Shown here in pieces: positions 18,643 through 28,687 of a stretch of DNA of 64,000 nucleotides. Position 1 is the stretch's first letter; each line of letters opens with the position of its first letter. The stretch comes from Stenotrophomonas africana (GTDB lineage Bacteria > Pseudomonadota > Gammaproteobacteria > Xanthomonadales > Xanthomonadaceae). Where the stretch lies: assembly GCF_013004645.1 (NCBI RefSeq), contig NZ_JABEME010000005.1:186001-250000 (forward strand). The letters are read 5' to 3'. The notes under the pieces were generated by a model. That model was not told where the DNA came from and made no database searches. It was given only the letters and a program-made list of their open reading frames with translations. The translations under genes were made by a program, and so were the position numbers.

Positions 18643-19205
18643 GACAGGTCGTCCCCACGCAGGCGACGATGCCAGCCGTCCACACCGATGCGGTCCAGGG
18701 TCTGGATGTTGCGCTCGACGATCACGTCCGGGTCCGGATAGACATCCACCGCGCGCGCCACGCTGTCTTCGCGCAGCAGGTGCAGGGTGGGGAAGGGCGC
18801 GCGGTTGGTGTAGTTGCTGGCGTCGTCCGCGGCCACGCCGTCGAACTGGTAGTCCGGGTGGAAGCTGGCCACCTGCAGGATGCCCTGCAGGTCCAGCGCT
18901 TCGATGGCCGCGTCGGCGTTGTCGAGGAAGTCGTTGTAGTCGAGGAAGTCGGTCAGCACCTGCGGATGCACGATCAGCGAGGTGTCGATCTGCTCGGCCG
19001 GCGTATCGCGCAGCAGCACCAGCTCCTCGGCCAGCTGTTCAACCAGCGCTTCCGGCGTGGTCGCATCGCTGAGCACGATGCGGACCTGGTCCTTCACGTA
19101 CACCGCCTTGGCGAACGGGCACAGGTTCAGGCCGATGACGATGCGCTCCAGCCACAGGCGGGTGGCGGCGATCGGGTCATCGGTGGGCAGGTGGGAATCG
19201 GTCAT
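18639..19205 (-). CDS. DUF1415 family protein
   Basis: A 188-aa cytoplasmic protein matching the DUF1415 pattern: a start of the type ATRLWLERIVIGLNLCPFAKAVYVKDQVRIVLS, then HPQVLTDFLDYNDFLDNADAAIE, VASFHPDYQFDG and the conserved NRAPFPTLHLLREDSV. Function of the family is not established. The ATG at 19205 begins where similarity to the family starts. Coupled to the following SDR gene by a 4-bp overlap. Confidence 0.9.
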   Translation of the reverse strand: MTDSHLPTDDPIAATRLWLERIVIGLNLCPFAKAVYVKDQVRIVLSDATTPEALVEQLAEELVLLRDTPAEQIDTSLIVHPQVLTDFLDYNDFLDNADAAIEALDLQGILQVASFHPDYQFDGVAADDASNYTNRAPFPTLHLLREDSVARAVDVYPDPDVIVERNIQTLDRIGVDGWHRRLRGDDLS

Positions 19206-19259
19206 GGCGGGCACGTCGGCTGGCGGGGCCGCCATTGTAGGCAGTGTGCCGGTGCTGCG

Positions 19260-19285
19260 CTGTCCACTGTGCAGGAACTGGACAG
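19260..19285. promoter_or_regulatory. Inverted repeat between divergent genes, possible regulator site
   Basis: CTGTCCA at 19260-19266 and TGGACAG at 19279-19285 form a perfect 7-bp inverted repeat with a 12-bp spacer. It lies 114 bp upstream of the aldehyde dehydrogenase start, so it could bind the AcoR-like regulator of this locus. No convincing sigma-54 promoter follows. Confidence 0.35.
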
Positions 19286-19398
19286 TGGCGAAGCGGGAAA
19301 CTCCTGACGATTCAATCCGTTGCGCGCTACCGATGGATGGCCGATTGCCAGCCCGGGGCGACAGGCGTGGAATGGATGCACGACACAGGAGGACACCC

Positions 19399-20865
<1,467 letters not shown>

Positions 20866-20882
20866 TCGAAGGAACCATCACG

Positions 20883-22010
20883 ATGAACGACAACAACGCA
20901 ACGCGTGAGATCACCGCCGCCGTGGTACGCGGCAAGGAGCAGCCCTTCGTCATCGAGCAGGCGACGCTGCGCGGCCCGCAGGACGATGAGGTGCGGGTGA
21001 AGGTGGTGGCCACCGGCCTGTGCCATACCGACCTGATCGTGCGCGATCAGTACTATCCGGTGCCCTTGCCCGCGGTGCTCGGCCACGAAGGTGCCGGCAT
21101 CGTGGAAGCGGTTGGCCCCAACGTACGCGACCTCAAGGTGGGCGACCATGTGGTGCTGACCTATGGTGCCTGTGGCCACTGCAATCCGTGCCGGGGCGGG
21201 CACGGTGCCTATTGCAGGGATTTCTTCGCACTGAACTTCGGTGGCGATGATGGCCAAGGACATACCGCGATCACCGATGCGCAGGGCCAGCCGCTGCACG
21301 ACCACTTCTTCGCGCAGTCTTCGTTTGCCACCTTCGCGCTGGCCCGCGAGATCAATGCGATCAAGGTACCTGACGACGCGCCGCTGGAACTGCTGGGCCC
21401 GCTGGGGTGCGGCATCCAGACCGGTGCCGGTGCGGTGCTCAACTCGCTGCAGGTGCGGTCGGGCAGCAGCTTTGCAAGCTATGGTGCCGGCGCGGTGGGC
21501 CTGAGTGCGGTGATGGCGGCCAAGGTGGCCGGCGCCACCACCATCATTGCCATCGACGTGGTGCCTTCGCGCCTGGAGCTTGCCCTGGAGCTGGGGGCTA
21601 CCCACGTGGTCAACAGCCGGGAGACCGATGTGATCGAGGCGGTGCGCGCGATCACCGGTGGTGGTGCTGACTTCGCGCTGGAATCGACCGGTCGTCCCGA
21701 CGTGTTGTCTGCCGGCATCGAGGCGCTGGGGGGGCTGGGCATGATGGGCGTGGTCGGTGCGCCGAAGCTGGGCACCACCGCCAGTTTCGATGTGAACAAC
21801 CTGCTGCTCGGCGGACGTAGCATCCGCGGCATCGTCGAGGGTGACAGCGTGCCGCAGGTGTTCATTCCGCAGCTGGTGACCCTGTTCCAGCAGGGGCGCT
21901 TCCCGTTCGACAAACTGGTGAAGTTCTATCCGCTGGATCAGATCAACCAGGCAGCCGAAGACAGCACCCGTGGCATCACCCTGAAGCCGGTGCTGCGCAT
22001 CGCAGCGTAA
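20883..22010 (+). CDS. Zinc-dependent aryl-alcohol dehydrogenase
   Basis: A 375-aa medium-chain alcohol dehydrogenase. Catalytic zinc ligands are Cys in ATGLCHTD and the His-Glu of GHEGAG; the structural zinc site is CGHCNPCRGGHGAYC. The NAD-binding Rossmann segment is GAGAVGLSAVMAAKVAGATTIIAIDVVPSRLE. It resembles aryl-alcohol (benzyl alcohol) dehydrogenases of the XylB class. It lies directly downstream of the aldehyde dehydrogenase and ends before a strong hairpin. The likely job is benzyl alcohol-type substrate to aldehyde. Confidence 0.92.
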   Translation: MNDNNATREITAAVVRGKEQPFVIEQATLRGPQDDEVRVKVVATGLCHTDLIVRDQYYPVPLPAVLGHEGAGIVEAVGPNVRDLKVGDHVVLTYGACGHCNPCRGGHGAYCRDFFALNFGGDDGQGHTAITDAQGQPLHDHFFAQSSFATFALAREINAIKVPDDAPLELLGPLGCGIQTGAGAVLNSLQVRSGSSFASYGAGAVGLSAVMAAKVAGATTIIAIDVVPSRLELALELGATHVVNSRETDVIEAVRAITGGGADFALESTGRPDVLSAGIEALGGLGMMGVVGAPKLGTTASFDVNNLLLGGRSIRGIVEGDSVPQVFIPQLVTLFQQGRFPFDKLVKFYPLDQINQAAEDSTRGITLKPVLRIAA

Positions 22011-22046
22011 CGACCACCGTCGGTAGCGTCGGCCGCTGGCGGCAGG

Positions 22047-22089
22047 GGGGGCGGATCCGCTTTCCAGCAGAAAGCGGCTCTGCCCCCTT
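22047..22089 (+). terminator. Terminator after the dehydrogenase operon
   Basis: 18-bp stem (GGGGGC...CGCTTTC / GAAAGCG...GCCCCC, two mismatches) with loop CAGCA and TT following. Confidence 0.55.
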
Positions 22090-22170
22090 GTTTGAACGCG
22101 TCTTGAAACGGAAACGCTCCGTTGTGGAGACGTAACATGGCGTTGCCGCTGGCGGGTGTACGCTGCGTCC

Positions 22171-23268
22171 ATGATGGCCACGACAGTCGGGCAGCAACAA
22201 CTGGTAGCGGCACGTGCCGCTTTCGCCGAGGGCGATGCGCGCTCATTGGACGTGTTGCCGCTGCCGCTGCAGCAGTCATGGCTGCGTTCGCGCGCGGCGG
22301 GCCTGCAACCGGGGCAGGAGCCGGACTATCGACCGCTGCTGGGGGGCGGACAGCGTCTCCCGCATCCCGACGACCGGCGCCTGGCACGTTGCGTGCAGCC
22401 GGAGCTGGAACAGCTCTGGGCGGCCTTCGGTGGGCGTGGCTGGACGATGTTCTGCGCCAACCGCGACGGCATGGTGATCGCGCAGCAGGCCCACGGCCTG
22501 GAAGATGCTCCCTTGCTGCGGCCGATCCAGGTCGGGCGACAGCTGGGCGAGACGGAGATCGGCACCACCGCGCCAGCGGTCAGTCTGGCCGACGATGTGC
22601 CGGCACTGGTGCGCGGCAACGAACATTACCTGCAGCGGTTCGCGCCGGTGTTCTGCCTGAGCGAGCCACTGCACGATCTCGACGGTCGGGTCTGCGGGGT
22701 GATCGACATCACCGGTCTTGGCGAGCGCGATCCGGCCCTGCTGCAGGGCTATTTCCGGCAGGCTGCGCTGGCCAGCGAAAATCGCTTGTTCCACAGTCTC
22801 ACCGACGTGCACCTGCTGGCTGTGCAACATGATCCGCGCTGGCTGGCGTCACCGCTGCAGGGACTGCTGGCGGTGCAGGAGGATGGCCAGCTGCGTGCAG
22901 CCAACCGCGTTGCACGGCGCCTGCTGGGCCTGCCACGGCGGGGGCCGTTGCCGCTGCTGGATCTGGAGGCGCTGTTTGCTGGCGCCAGTGCGGCGCAACG
23001 GCGTCGCCTGCTGCAACCGGGCGCAGCGCATCGGGTCCGGTTGGGCGAGGGCAGCGCGGTCTACCTGCAGCGTCTGCAGGGGCCGCGGGGCGGGGCGCAT
23101 CGGTCTGCTCAGCGGAGCACCCCGGCAGATCCGGTCGCGCCGCTGCTGCGTGACCAGCAGCGTGAGGCCGCGCGCCGCGCGGCCCAGGCCGCTGACGGCA
23201 ACCTCAGCCTGGCCGCACGCCAGTTGGGGATCTCGCGCACCACGCTGTACAAGCTGCTGCGCGATTGA
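22171..23268 (+). CDS. AcoR-like regulator lacking the AAA+ domain
   Basis: A 365-aa regulator. The N-terminal half follows the AcoR pattern: PLPLQQSWLRSRAAGL, then a GAF-type sensor with FCANRDGMVIAQQ, GETEIGTTAPAVSL and VCGVIDITGLGERDPALLQGYF. The C-terminus is a Fis-type helix-turn-helix, AADGNLSLAARQLGISRTTLYKLLRD. The sigma-54 interaction domain (Walker motifs and GAFTGA) normally between them is missing and replaced by about 110 residues without motifs. It should therefore act on sigma-70 promoters or as a repressor. Its place after the dehydrogenase pair suggests it responds to their substrate. Start at ATG 22171; ATG 22174 or GTG 22156 are possible. Confidence 0.8.
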   Translation: MMATTVGQQQLVAARAAFAEGDARSLDVLPLPLQQSWLRSRAAGLQPGQEPDYRPLLGGGQRLPHPDDRRLARCVQPELEQLWAAFGGRGWTMFCANRDGMVIAQQAHGLEDAPLLRPIQVGRQLGETEIGTTAPAVSLADDVPALVRGNEHYLQRFAPVFCLSEPLHDLDGRVCGVIDITGLGERDPALLQGYFRQAALASENRLFHSLTDVHLLAVQHDPRWLASPLQGLLAVQEDGQLRAANRVARRLLGLPRRGPLPLLDLEALFAGASAAQRRRLLQPGAAHRVRLGEGSAVYLQRLQGPRGGAHRSAQRSTPADPVAPLLRDQQREAARRAAQAADGNLSLAARQLGISRTTLYKLLRD

Positions 23269-23276
23269 CCGCGTAG

Positions 23277-23299
23277 TCCGCCGGGCATGGCCCGGCGGA
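23277..23299. terminator. Bidirectional terminator
   Basis: Perfect 10-bp stem TCCGCCGGGC / GCCCGGCGGA with loop ATG between the convergent regulator and yajQ genes. Confidence 0.55.
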
Positions 23300-23304
23300 A
23301 TCCA

Positions 23305-23787
23305 TCAGTCGCGGAAGTTGTTGAACTGCAGCGGCAGCTCGAACTTGCCGGCCTTGAGTACGGCGATGGCGTCCTGCAGGTCGTCGCGCTTCTTGCCCTG
23401 CACGCGCAGCTTGTCGCCGTTGATCTGGCTTTCCACCTTCAGCTTGGCGTCCTTCAGTGCCGCCGCGATCTTTTTGGCGATCTTCTGCTCGATGCCCTGC
23501 TTGACGGTGATCTTCTGCCGGGCCTGGGCCAGGTTGGTCTCGATGTCGCCGAACTCCAGGCTGAGCACGTCGATGCCGCGCGCGGCCAGGCGTGCACGCA
23601 GGATGTCGTTCATCTGCTTGAGCTGGAACTCGGTCGGCGCAGTCTGGTTGATGACATCGCCATCGCGCTCGAACTTGGCGTCCACGCCCTTGAAGTCGAA
23701 ACGGGTGGCCAGTTCGCGGTTGGCCTGGTCGATGGCGTTGGTCAGCTCGTGGGTGTCGACTTCGGACACGACGTCGAAGGAAGGCAT
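23305..23787 (-). CDS. yajQ: YajQ-family nucleotide-binding protein
   Basis: A 160-aa cytoplasmic protein of the YajQ family, starting MPSFDVVSEVDTHELTNAID and containing RFDFKGVDAKFER and the C-terminal GKKRDDLQDAIAVLKAGKFELPLQFNNFRD. The Xanthomonas homologue binds cyclic di-GMP and affects virulence with a LysR-type regulator; this is known of the family, not shown here. The start at 23787 is where the family begins; the longer frame upstream overlaps a GTAG palindrome. Confidence 0.95.
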   Translation of the reverse strand: MPSFDVVSEVDTHELTNAIDQANRELATRFDFKGVDAKFERDGDVINQTAPTEFQLKQMNDILRARLAARGIDVLSLEFGDIETNLAQARQKITVKQGIEQKIAKKIAAALKDAKLKVESQINGDKLRVQGKKRDDLQDAIAVLKAGKFELPLQFNNFRD

Positions 23788-23851
23788 GGGCGAGGCTCCG
23801 CAGAATTCAGTGGTGGCCATTCTATCGCGCCGGCCCGCATGCCCGCTTTGC

Positions 23852-23878
23852 GTAGAGTCGAGCACGGCCCGACTCTAC
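23852..23878. repeat. GTAG (SMAG) repeat, single
   Basis: GTAGAGTCG...CGACTCTAC palindrome between the divergent yajQ and DMT genes. Confidence 0.75.
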
Positions 23879-23906
23879 AATCCGGTGCGGTCGGCGATAA
23901 TGGGCC

Positions 23907-24803
23907 ATGAATCTGCAACGCTCCCCTTCGCGTGCGGTGGCCTGGATGGTCGCTGCGGTCGCCTGCTTCTCGCTGATGGACGCCGGCATGAAGCAGCTGT
24001 CGGCCAGCTATCCCACGCTGGAAGTGACCTTCCTGCGTGGTGCGGCCTCGTTGCCGTTCGTGCTGGTCTGGGTGCTGGTCAGTGCCGGGCCGCGTTCGCT
24101 GGTGCCGCGCCGCTGGGGCCTGCACCTGCTGCGTGGCGGGCTGGGCATGGCGATGATCGGCTGCTTCGTGTTCGCCCTGCGCGACCTGCCGCTGTCCACC
24201 GCCTACACCATCTATTTCGTTGCCCCGCTGCTGATCGCCGCGCTCTCGGTGCCGTTGCTGGGCGAGCGCGTCGGGCCGCGGCGCTGGGTCGCCATCGGCA
24301 TCGGCCTGGTGGGCGTGCTGGTGGTGCTGCGGCCGGGTGTGGACGGCTTCATTTCGGTGCCCGGCCTGATGGTGCTGGCGGCGGCAACGGCCTATGCCGT
24401 GGCTGCGATCACGGTCAGCCTGCTGACCCGCACCGATACCTCGCAGTCGATGGTGGTCTGGTTCCTGGTCATCATGGCCATCGGCGCCGGCCTGCTGGCC
24501 ATTCCCGGCTGGGTACCTCTGCAATTGGCGCATGCGCCACTTATCGCCGGCATGGGTCTGGCCGGGGCGCTGGGCCAGATCGCCCTGACCAAGGCCTTCC
24601 AGCTGGGCGAGGCCTCGATGATCGCACCGCTGGAGTACAGCGGCCTGGTCTGGGTGATCGGCTGGGATCTGGCGTTCTGGGGCCAGCTGCCCGACAGCTA
24701 TACCTGGGTGGGTGCGGCGATCATCGTCGCCTCGGGCCTGTACCTGCTGCACCGTGAGCGGGTGAACCGGCAGGAACCGCCGAAGCCGCTGGACCATCCC
24801 TGA
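23907..24803 (+). CDS. DMT-superfamily (EamA) transporter
   Basis: A 298-aa inner-membrane protein with ten predicted helices in two EamA repeats, the first starting AVAWMVAAVACFSLMDAGMKQLSA and the second VPGLMVLAAATAYAVAAITVSLL. The C-terminus is short and basic (HRERVNRQEPPKPLDHP). Relatives export amino acids or metabolites; substrate unknown. Confidence 0.88.
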   Translation: MNLQRSPSRAVAWMVAAVACFSLMDAGMKQLSASYPTLEVTFLRGAASLPFVLVWVLVSAGPRSLVPRRWGLHLLRGGLGMAMIGCFVFALRDLPLSTAYTIYFVAPLLIAALSVPLLGERVGPRRWVAIGIGLVGVLVVLRPGVDGFISVPGLMVLAAATAYAVAAITVSLLTRTDTSQSMVVWFLVIMAIGAGLLAIPGWVPLQLAHAPLIAGMGLAGALGQIALTKAFQLGEASMIAPLEYSGLVWVIGWDLAFWGQLPDSYTWVGAAIIVASGLYLLHRERVNRQEPPKPLDHP

Positions 24804-25002
24804 GCCGGGGGAGTGCGGGCTGCTGGCCGGCAACCCCTTGCGCCGGAGGGACCGCTGCAGGTGCAGGCCAGCGGTCAGCACTACCGGGGAAAGCGGCTTA
24901 GAACCAAAAGGAATAACATTCTGGCCCATGGCGCGGGCGCGCGACCGCCTGCGCTGGTAGGCTGCACGCCCCCTTCCGTCACCCAGCCGGTGAGCCACGC
25001 CC

Positions 25003-26010
25003 GTGATCGAGTTCCAGCGCCTGCACAAATCCTATGCCGTTGCCGGCCGCGCAGTCAGCGCGCTGCAACCGCTGGACCTGACCGTCGAGGCCGGTGAGGT
25101 ATTCGGCATCATCGGCCATTCCGGTGCCGGCAAGTCGACCCTGATCCGCATGATCAACCGCCTGGAAGAACCCAGCGGTGGTCGCCTGCTGATCGGTGGC
25201 GAGGATGTCACCGCACTGGACGCGGACGGCCTGCGCGCACTGCGCCGGCGCATCGGCATGATTTTCCAGCACTTCAACCTGCTGTCGTCGCGCACGGTGG
25301 CCGGCAACGTCGCCTTCCCGCTGGAACTGGCTGGCATGCCGAAGGCGGAGATCGACGCGCGCGTGGCCGAGCTGCTGCAGACCGTGGGCCTGGAGGCGCA
25401 TGCGCAGAAGTACCCGGCACAGCTGTCCGGTGGCCAGAAACAGCGCGTCGGCATCGCCCGCGCGCTGGCCACCCGCCCGCAGATCCTGCTGTGCGACGAG
25501 GCCACCAGTGCGCTCGACCCGCAGACCACCGCCTCGGTGCTGTCGCTGCTGTCGAAGATCAATCGCGAGCTCGGCCTGACGATTGTGCTGATCACCCACG
25601 AGATGGACGTGATCCGCCGCGTCTGCGACCGCGTCGCCGTCCTGGATGCTGGCCAGATGGTCGAGACCGGACCGGTCACCCGCGTGTTCCTGCACCCGCA
25701 GCACCCGACCACGCGCCGTTTCGTCAGTGAATCGGAGCAGGTGGACGAAGGTGCGCTGCACCGCGATTTCGATGCCGTCGGTGGCCGCATCGTGCGGCTG
25801 ACCTTCCTTGGCGGAGACACCTACGAACCCCTGCTCGGCAGCGTCGCGCGGCAGACCGGGGTCGACTACAACATCCTGTCCGGCCGTATCGACCGGATCA
25901 AGGACACCCCGTATGGCCAGCTGGTGGTCGCCCTGGTGGGCGGTGACCAGTCCGCTGCGCAGGCCGCGTTCGTGGCCGCCGGCGTGCATGTTGAGGAACT
26001 ACGTCGATGA
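25003..26010 (+). CDS. metN: Methionine ABC transporter ATP-binding protein
   Basis: A 335-aa ATPase of the D/L-methionine importer. Motifs are [51 protein letters not shown] and ITHEMDVI. The C-terminal domain from about residue 255 ([34 protein letters not shown]) is the NIL sensor domain that lets methionine inhibit transport. It starts with GTG at 25003 and overlaps metI by 4 bp. Confidence 0.95.
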   Translation: MIEFQRLHKSYAVAGRAVSALQPLDLTVEAGEVFGIIGHSGAGKSTLIRMINRLEEPSGGRLLIGGEDVTALDADGLRALRRRIGMIFQHFNLLSSRTVAGNVAFPLELAGMPKAEIDARVAELLQTVGLEAHAQKYPAQLSGGQKQRVGIARALATRPQILLCDEATSALDPQTTASVLSLLSKINRELGLTIVLITHEMDVIRRVCDRVAVLDAGQMVETGPVTRVFLHPQHPTTRRFVSESEQVDEGALHRDFDAVGGRIVRLTFLGGDTYEPLLGSVARQTGVDYNILSGRIDRIKDTPYGQLVVALVGGDQSAAQAAFVAAGVHVEELRR

Positions 26011-26696
26011 TCATCGCCACTGCCGGCGGCTTCTTCCGCCACCTGGATGCGGGCAAGTGGGCCGACATCGGCCAGGCCACCATCGACACCCTGCTGATGC
26101 TGCTCGGATCGCTGCCGCTGACGCTGGCCATCGGCCTGCCCCTGGGCGTGCTGCTGTACCTGTTCGGCGCACCGCAGATGAAGCGCCGGCCGTTCGCCTA
26201 TGGCGTGCTGGCACTGGTGGTAAACCTGCTGCGCTCGGTGCCTTTCATCATCCTGATGATCGTGCTGATCCCGGTCACGCTGTTCCTGATGGGGACGTCG
26301 CTGGGTGTGCGCGGCGCGATCGTGCCGCTGGTGATCGGTGCCGCGCCGTTCTACGCGCGCCTGGTCGAGACCGCGCTGCGCGAAGTGGACCGTGGCGTGA
26401 TCGAAGCGACCCAGTCGATGGGTGCCACCACCTGGCAGCTGGTCACCCGCGTGCTGCTGCCGGAGGCGCGTCCGGGCCTGATCGCTGGCGCAACGGTCAC
26501 CACCGTGGCGCTGATCGGCTTCACCGCGATGGGCGGTGCGATTGGTTCCGGTGGCCTTGGCGACCTGGCCTTCCGCGATGGCTACCAGCGCTCGCACACC
26601 GACGTGGCCCTGGTCACCGTGGTCCTGCTGCTGGTCCTGGTGCAGCTGCTGCAGATGCTCGGCGACCGCCTGGTCGCGCATTACAGCCGCAGATGA
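26007..26696 (+). CDS. metI: Methionine ABC transporter permease
   Basis: A 229-aa inner-membrane permease with five helices and the MetI coupling segment [27 protein letters not shown] (EAA motif). The ATG overlaps the metN stop. The binding-protein gene metQ, normally next, is not here: the following DNA is a GTAG-like repeat and then higBA. Confidence 0.95.
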   Translation: MIIATAGGFFRHLDAGKWADIGQATIDTLLMLLGSLPLTLAIGLPLGVLLYLFGAPQMKRRPFAYGVLALVVNLLRSVPFIILMIVLIPVTLFLMGTSLGVRGAIVPLVIGAAPFYARLVETALREVDRGVIEATQSMGATTWQLVTRVLLPEARPGLIAGATVTTVALIGFTAMGGAIGSGGLGDLAFRDGYQRSHTDVALVTVVLLLVLVQLLQMLGDRLVAHYSRR

Positions 26697-26718
26697 CGAG
26701 GCGCCCCGGGCGCATCAC

Positions 26719-26793
26719 GTAGGGCCGGCCCATGGCCGGCAGACTCGCGATGCGCCCGGATGTGGTGGGTTTGCCGGCCAGCGGCCGGCACCA
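26719..26793. repeat. GTAG-like (SMAG) repeat pair
   Basis: GTAGGGCCGGCCCATGGCCGGCA at 26719-26741 and a second palindrome TGCCGGCCAGCGGCCGGCA near 26772-26791, downstream of metI. No gene is seen between metI and higB. Confidence 0.75.
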
Positions 26794-26912
26794 TCGGGAT
26801 GTTCACCCGGCGGCCCTATAGCGTTCGCCTTTGGAACCGCTCAGGCCGATCAGGAATCAATATCGCCAGACTGGGACTGGCAGCACGTCTCATTACTTGG
26901 TATGTTCCGTTT

Positions 26913-26925
26913 AGCGTAATACGCT
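26913..26925. promoter_or_regulatory. higBA operator
   Basis: 13-bp palindrome AGCGTAATACGCT, 8 bp before the higB start. Its place over the promoter fits autorepression by HigA, as is usual for this toxin-antitoxin type. Confidence 0.55.
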
Positions 26926-26932
26926 GAGCGGA

Positions 26933-27211
26933 ATGATTCGTTCATTCCGCTGCAAGCAGACCCGTGCCCTGTTTGAAGGAACCTGCGCTCGCGCCTGGCG
27001 CCCGATACGACGCGCTGCCGAACGAAAACTCCAACTGCTCGACTCGGCGCAGACGTTGGCGTTCCTGCGCAGCCCGCCCGGAAACCGGCTCGAAGCACTG
27101 TCAGGTGACCGGAAGGGGCAGTACAGCCTTCGAATCAACGATCAGTGGCGACTCTGCTTTACCTGGACCGACAACGGCGCCGATGCCGTGGAAATTGTTG
27201 ACTACCACTGA
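26933..27211 (+). CDS. higB: Type II toxin HigB
   Basis: A 92-aa RelE/ParE-fold toxin that in this family cleaves mRNA on the ribosome. The pattern [66 protein letters not shown] is the HigB core, with the basic residues R and K before the final strand and the closing VDYH. The toxin comes before its antitoxin, the reversed order typical of hig. The antitoxin gene starts 9 bp later. Confidence 0.93.
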   Translation: MIRSFRCKQTRALFEGTCARAWRPIRRAAERKLQLLDSAQTLAFLRSPPGNRLEALSGDRKGQYSLRINDQWRLCFTWTDNGADAVEIVDYH

Positions 27212-27220
27212 GGTGCCGCC

Positions 27221-27520
27221 ATGAAGCATCCCCACAACGGCATGCGCGCCATTCATCCTGGTGAGATCCTGCGCGAAGAGTTCCTGCTGCCGCTTGCGTT
27301 GAGCGTGAACGCGCTTGCAAGGGCCTTGGACGTCCCCGCAACGCGGCTGCACGCCATCGTGCATGGCGAACGCGGCATCTCGGCGGACACGGCCGCGCGG
27401 CTGGCGCGGCATTTCGGTGGGGATGCCGCATCCTGGCTTGCGATGCAGGCGGCTTACGATCTCAAGACGTTACCAACGCGCAACGAGATCGAGCGACGAG
27501 TGCAGCCGCGGGCAGCGTGA
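27221..27520 (+). CDS. higA: Antitoxin HigA
   Basis: A 99-aa helix-turn-helix antitoxin of the XRE type. The opening MRAIHPGEILREEFLLPLALSVNALARALDVPATRLHAIVHGERGISADTAARLARHFGG is the HigA signature. It neutralises HigB and represses the shared promoter. Confidence 0.94.
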   Translation: MKHPHNGMRAIHPGEILREEFLLPLALSVNALARALDVPATRLHAIVHGERGISADTAARLARHFGGDAASWLAMQAAYDLKTLPTRNEIERRVQPRAA

Positions 27521-27560
27521 ACACCGGCCGTGTGGATCCAATCGGCGCGCGCAGGCCCAG

Positions 27561-28163
27561 TCAACGCACGTTCGGTACTTCGTAGCCCAGCTTGCCGACC
27601 TGCTCAGGGTGCTGCGGCACGCGCTTGAGCTTGTCGGTGTTCACCCCGTACTCGTCACGCAGGCGCTCGGCCAACTCCTTGTACAGGGCTTTGTCCATGT
27701 CCGGCGTACGCGAGAAGATCCAGGCCATTTCGCGGCCCGGGTAGCCGATCAGCGCCCACGAGTAGTCCGGCGCCACTTCCAGCACCCTCGAATGCGTAGG
27801 CACGACGCGGTAGAACCAGGTGCGCCAGCCGTGGTTGCCGCTGTCCGGATCGACGCTGGCGCGCGCGCGGACTTCCTGCAGCGGTTCGCCGAAGCCATCG
27901 CGATAGCGGTAGGTGATGCCGACCTTGTGCTCGTCGCGGAGTTCGTACTCGTTGACGCTGGCTACATGGCCACGTTCGATGAAATTCGGCACGCGGCCGA
28001 TCACATACCAGGTACCCATGAAACGCTTCAGGTCGATCGGCGCGTCCGGATCGGCCGCGCGCAGGGCGCTGGCACGGGGCGATGGCGGCTCACTGGCGGC
28101 CACGGCGGGGGCCGCCAGGGACAGGGCCAACAGCACGGCGCAGAGCGGGCGGATCGAAGTCAT
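27561..28163 (-). CDS. Lipocalin (Blc family), exported
   Basis: A 200-aa lipocalin with the conserved first strand RFMGTWYVIGRVPNFIERG, then NEYELRDEHKVGITYRYRDG and the late motif DYSWALIGYPGREMAWIFSRTP. E. coli Blc is an outer-membrane lipoprotein; here the N-terminus MTSIRPLCAVLLALSLAAPAVAASEPP is a normal signal peptide without lipobox Cys, so the mature protein should be soluble in the periplasm. Role in lipid binding is inferred from family. Confidence 0.9.
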   Translation of the reverse strand: MTSIRPLCAVLLALSLAAPAVAASEPPSPRASALRAADPDAPIDLKRFMGTWYVIGRVPNFIERGHVASVNEYELRDEHKVGITYRYRDGFGEPLQEVRARASVDPDSGNHGWRTWFYRVVPTHSRVLEVAPDYSWALIGYPGREMAWIFSRTPDMDKALYKELAERLRDEYGVNTDKLKRVPQHPEQVGKLGYEVPNVR

Positions 28164-28291
28164 GCGGGAGCGGGCTCAGGAGGGCTTTGCCTGAGCATGG
28201 TCGACTGAGCGTGCGCGATCCGTCAATGGTGTCGCAACCTGTGAGAAGGGCCTTGTCCAAGCTGCGTTGCATTGTCCACCGGAGAAGCCCC

Positions 28292-28618
28292 ATGAACATA
28301 CGTTCCGTCCGTCGCCCTGCAGCTGAACGCGTCAGCGTCGAACGTGCCCACCCGCACCTGCTGCGCACCGTGCAGCAGCTGGCCCTGGCCGGTGTGGCGC
28401 TGGTCCTGGTCTGGCCAGCCGCGCGCGGCAGCAACGCCTGGCTGGGCTGGTTGCCGATGTGGCTGGTGGGCATGCCGCTGGTGGCCTGGTGGGCGCTGCT
28501 GCGCTTCCCGTTGCCGCGCCTGTCGTGGCTGCGACTGGCGCATCGCACCGGTGGACAGGCCCGCCGCCGCAGCGGTGGGGCGGTGCGTGGCCGTCGCGGC
28601 TCGCCCACCACGGCCTGA
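28292..28618 (+). CDS. Small membrane protein of unknown function
   Basis: A 108-aa protein with two predicted helices (LLRTVQQLALAGVALVLVWPAA and WLGWLPMWLVGMPLVAWWALLRF) and a strongly basic C-terminus (RLAHRTGGQARRRSGGAVRGRRGS) that should face the cytoplasm. The ATG at 28292 follows GGAG at 28281. I do not recognise the family. Confidence 0.7.
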   Translation: MNIRSVRRPAAERVSVERAHPHLLRTVQQLALAGVALVLVWPAARGSNAWLGWLPMWLVGMPLVAWWALLRFPLPRLSWLRLAHRTGGQARRRSGGAVRGRRGSPTTA

Positions 28619-28687
28619 CCTTCGACACGGGGGCGGCCGCAGCGATCCATGCTAGCGTTCCACGGCTTATGACTGCCTGGAGCTGCA

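Noticed and set aside
19347..19375. Sigma-54 promoter before the aldehyde dehydrogenase (GG-N10-GC near 19337-19350)
   Set aside because: Only the GG and GC match; the TTGC of the -12 box is missing, and the local regulator lacks a sigma-54 activation domain.
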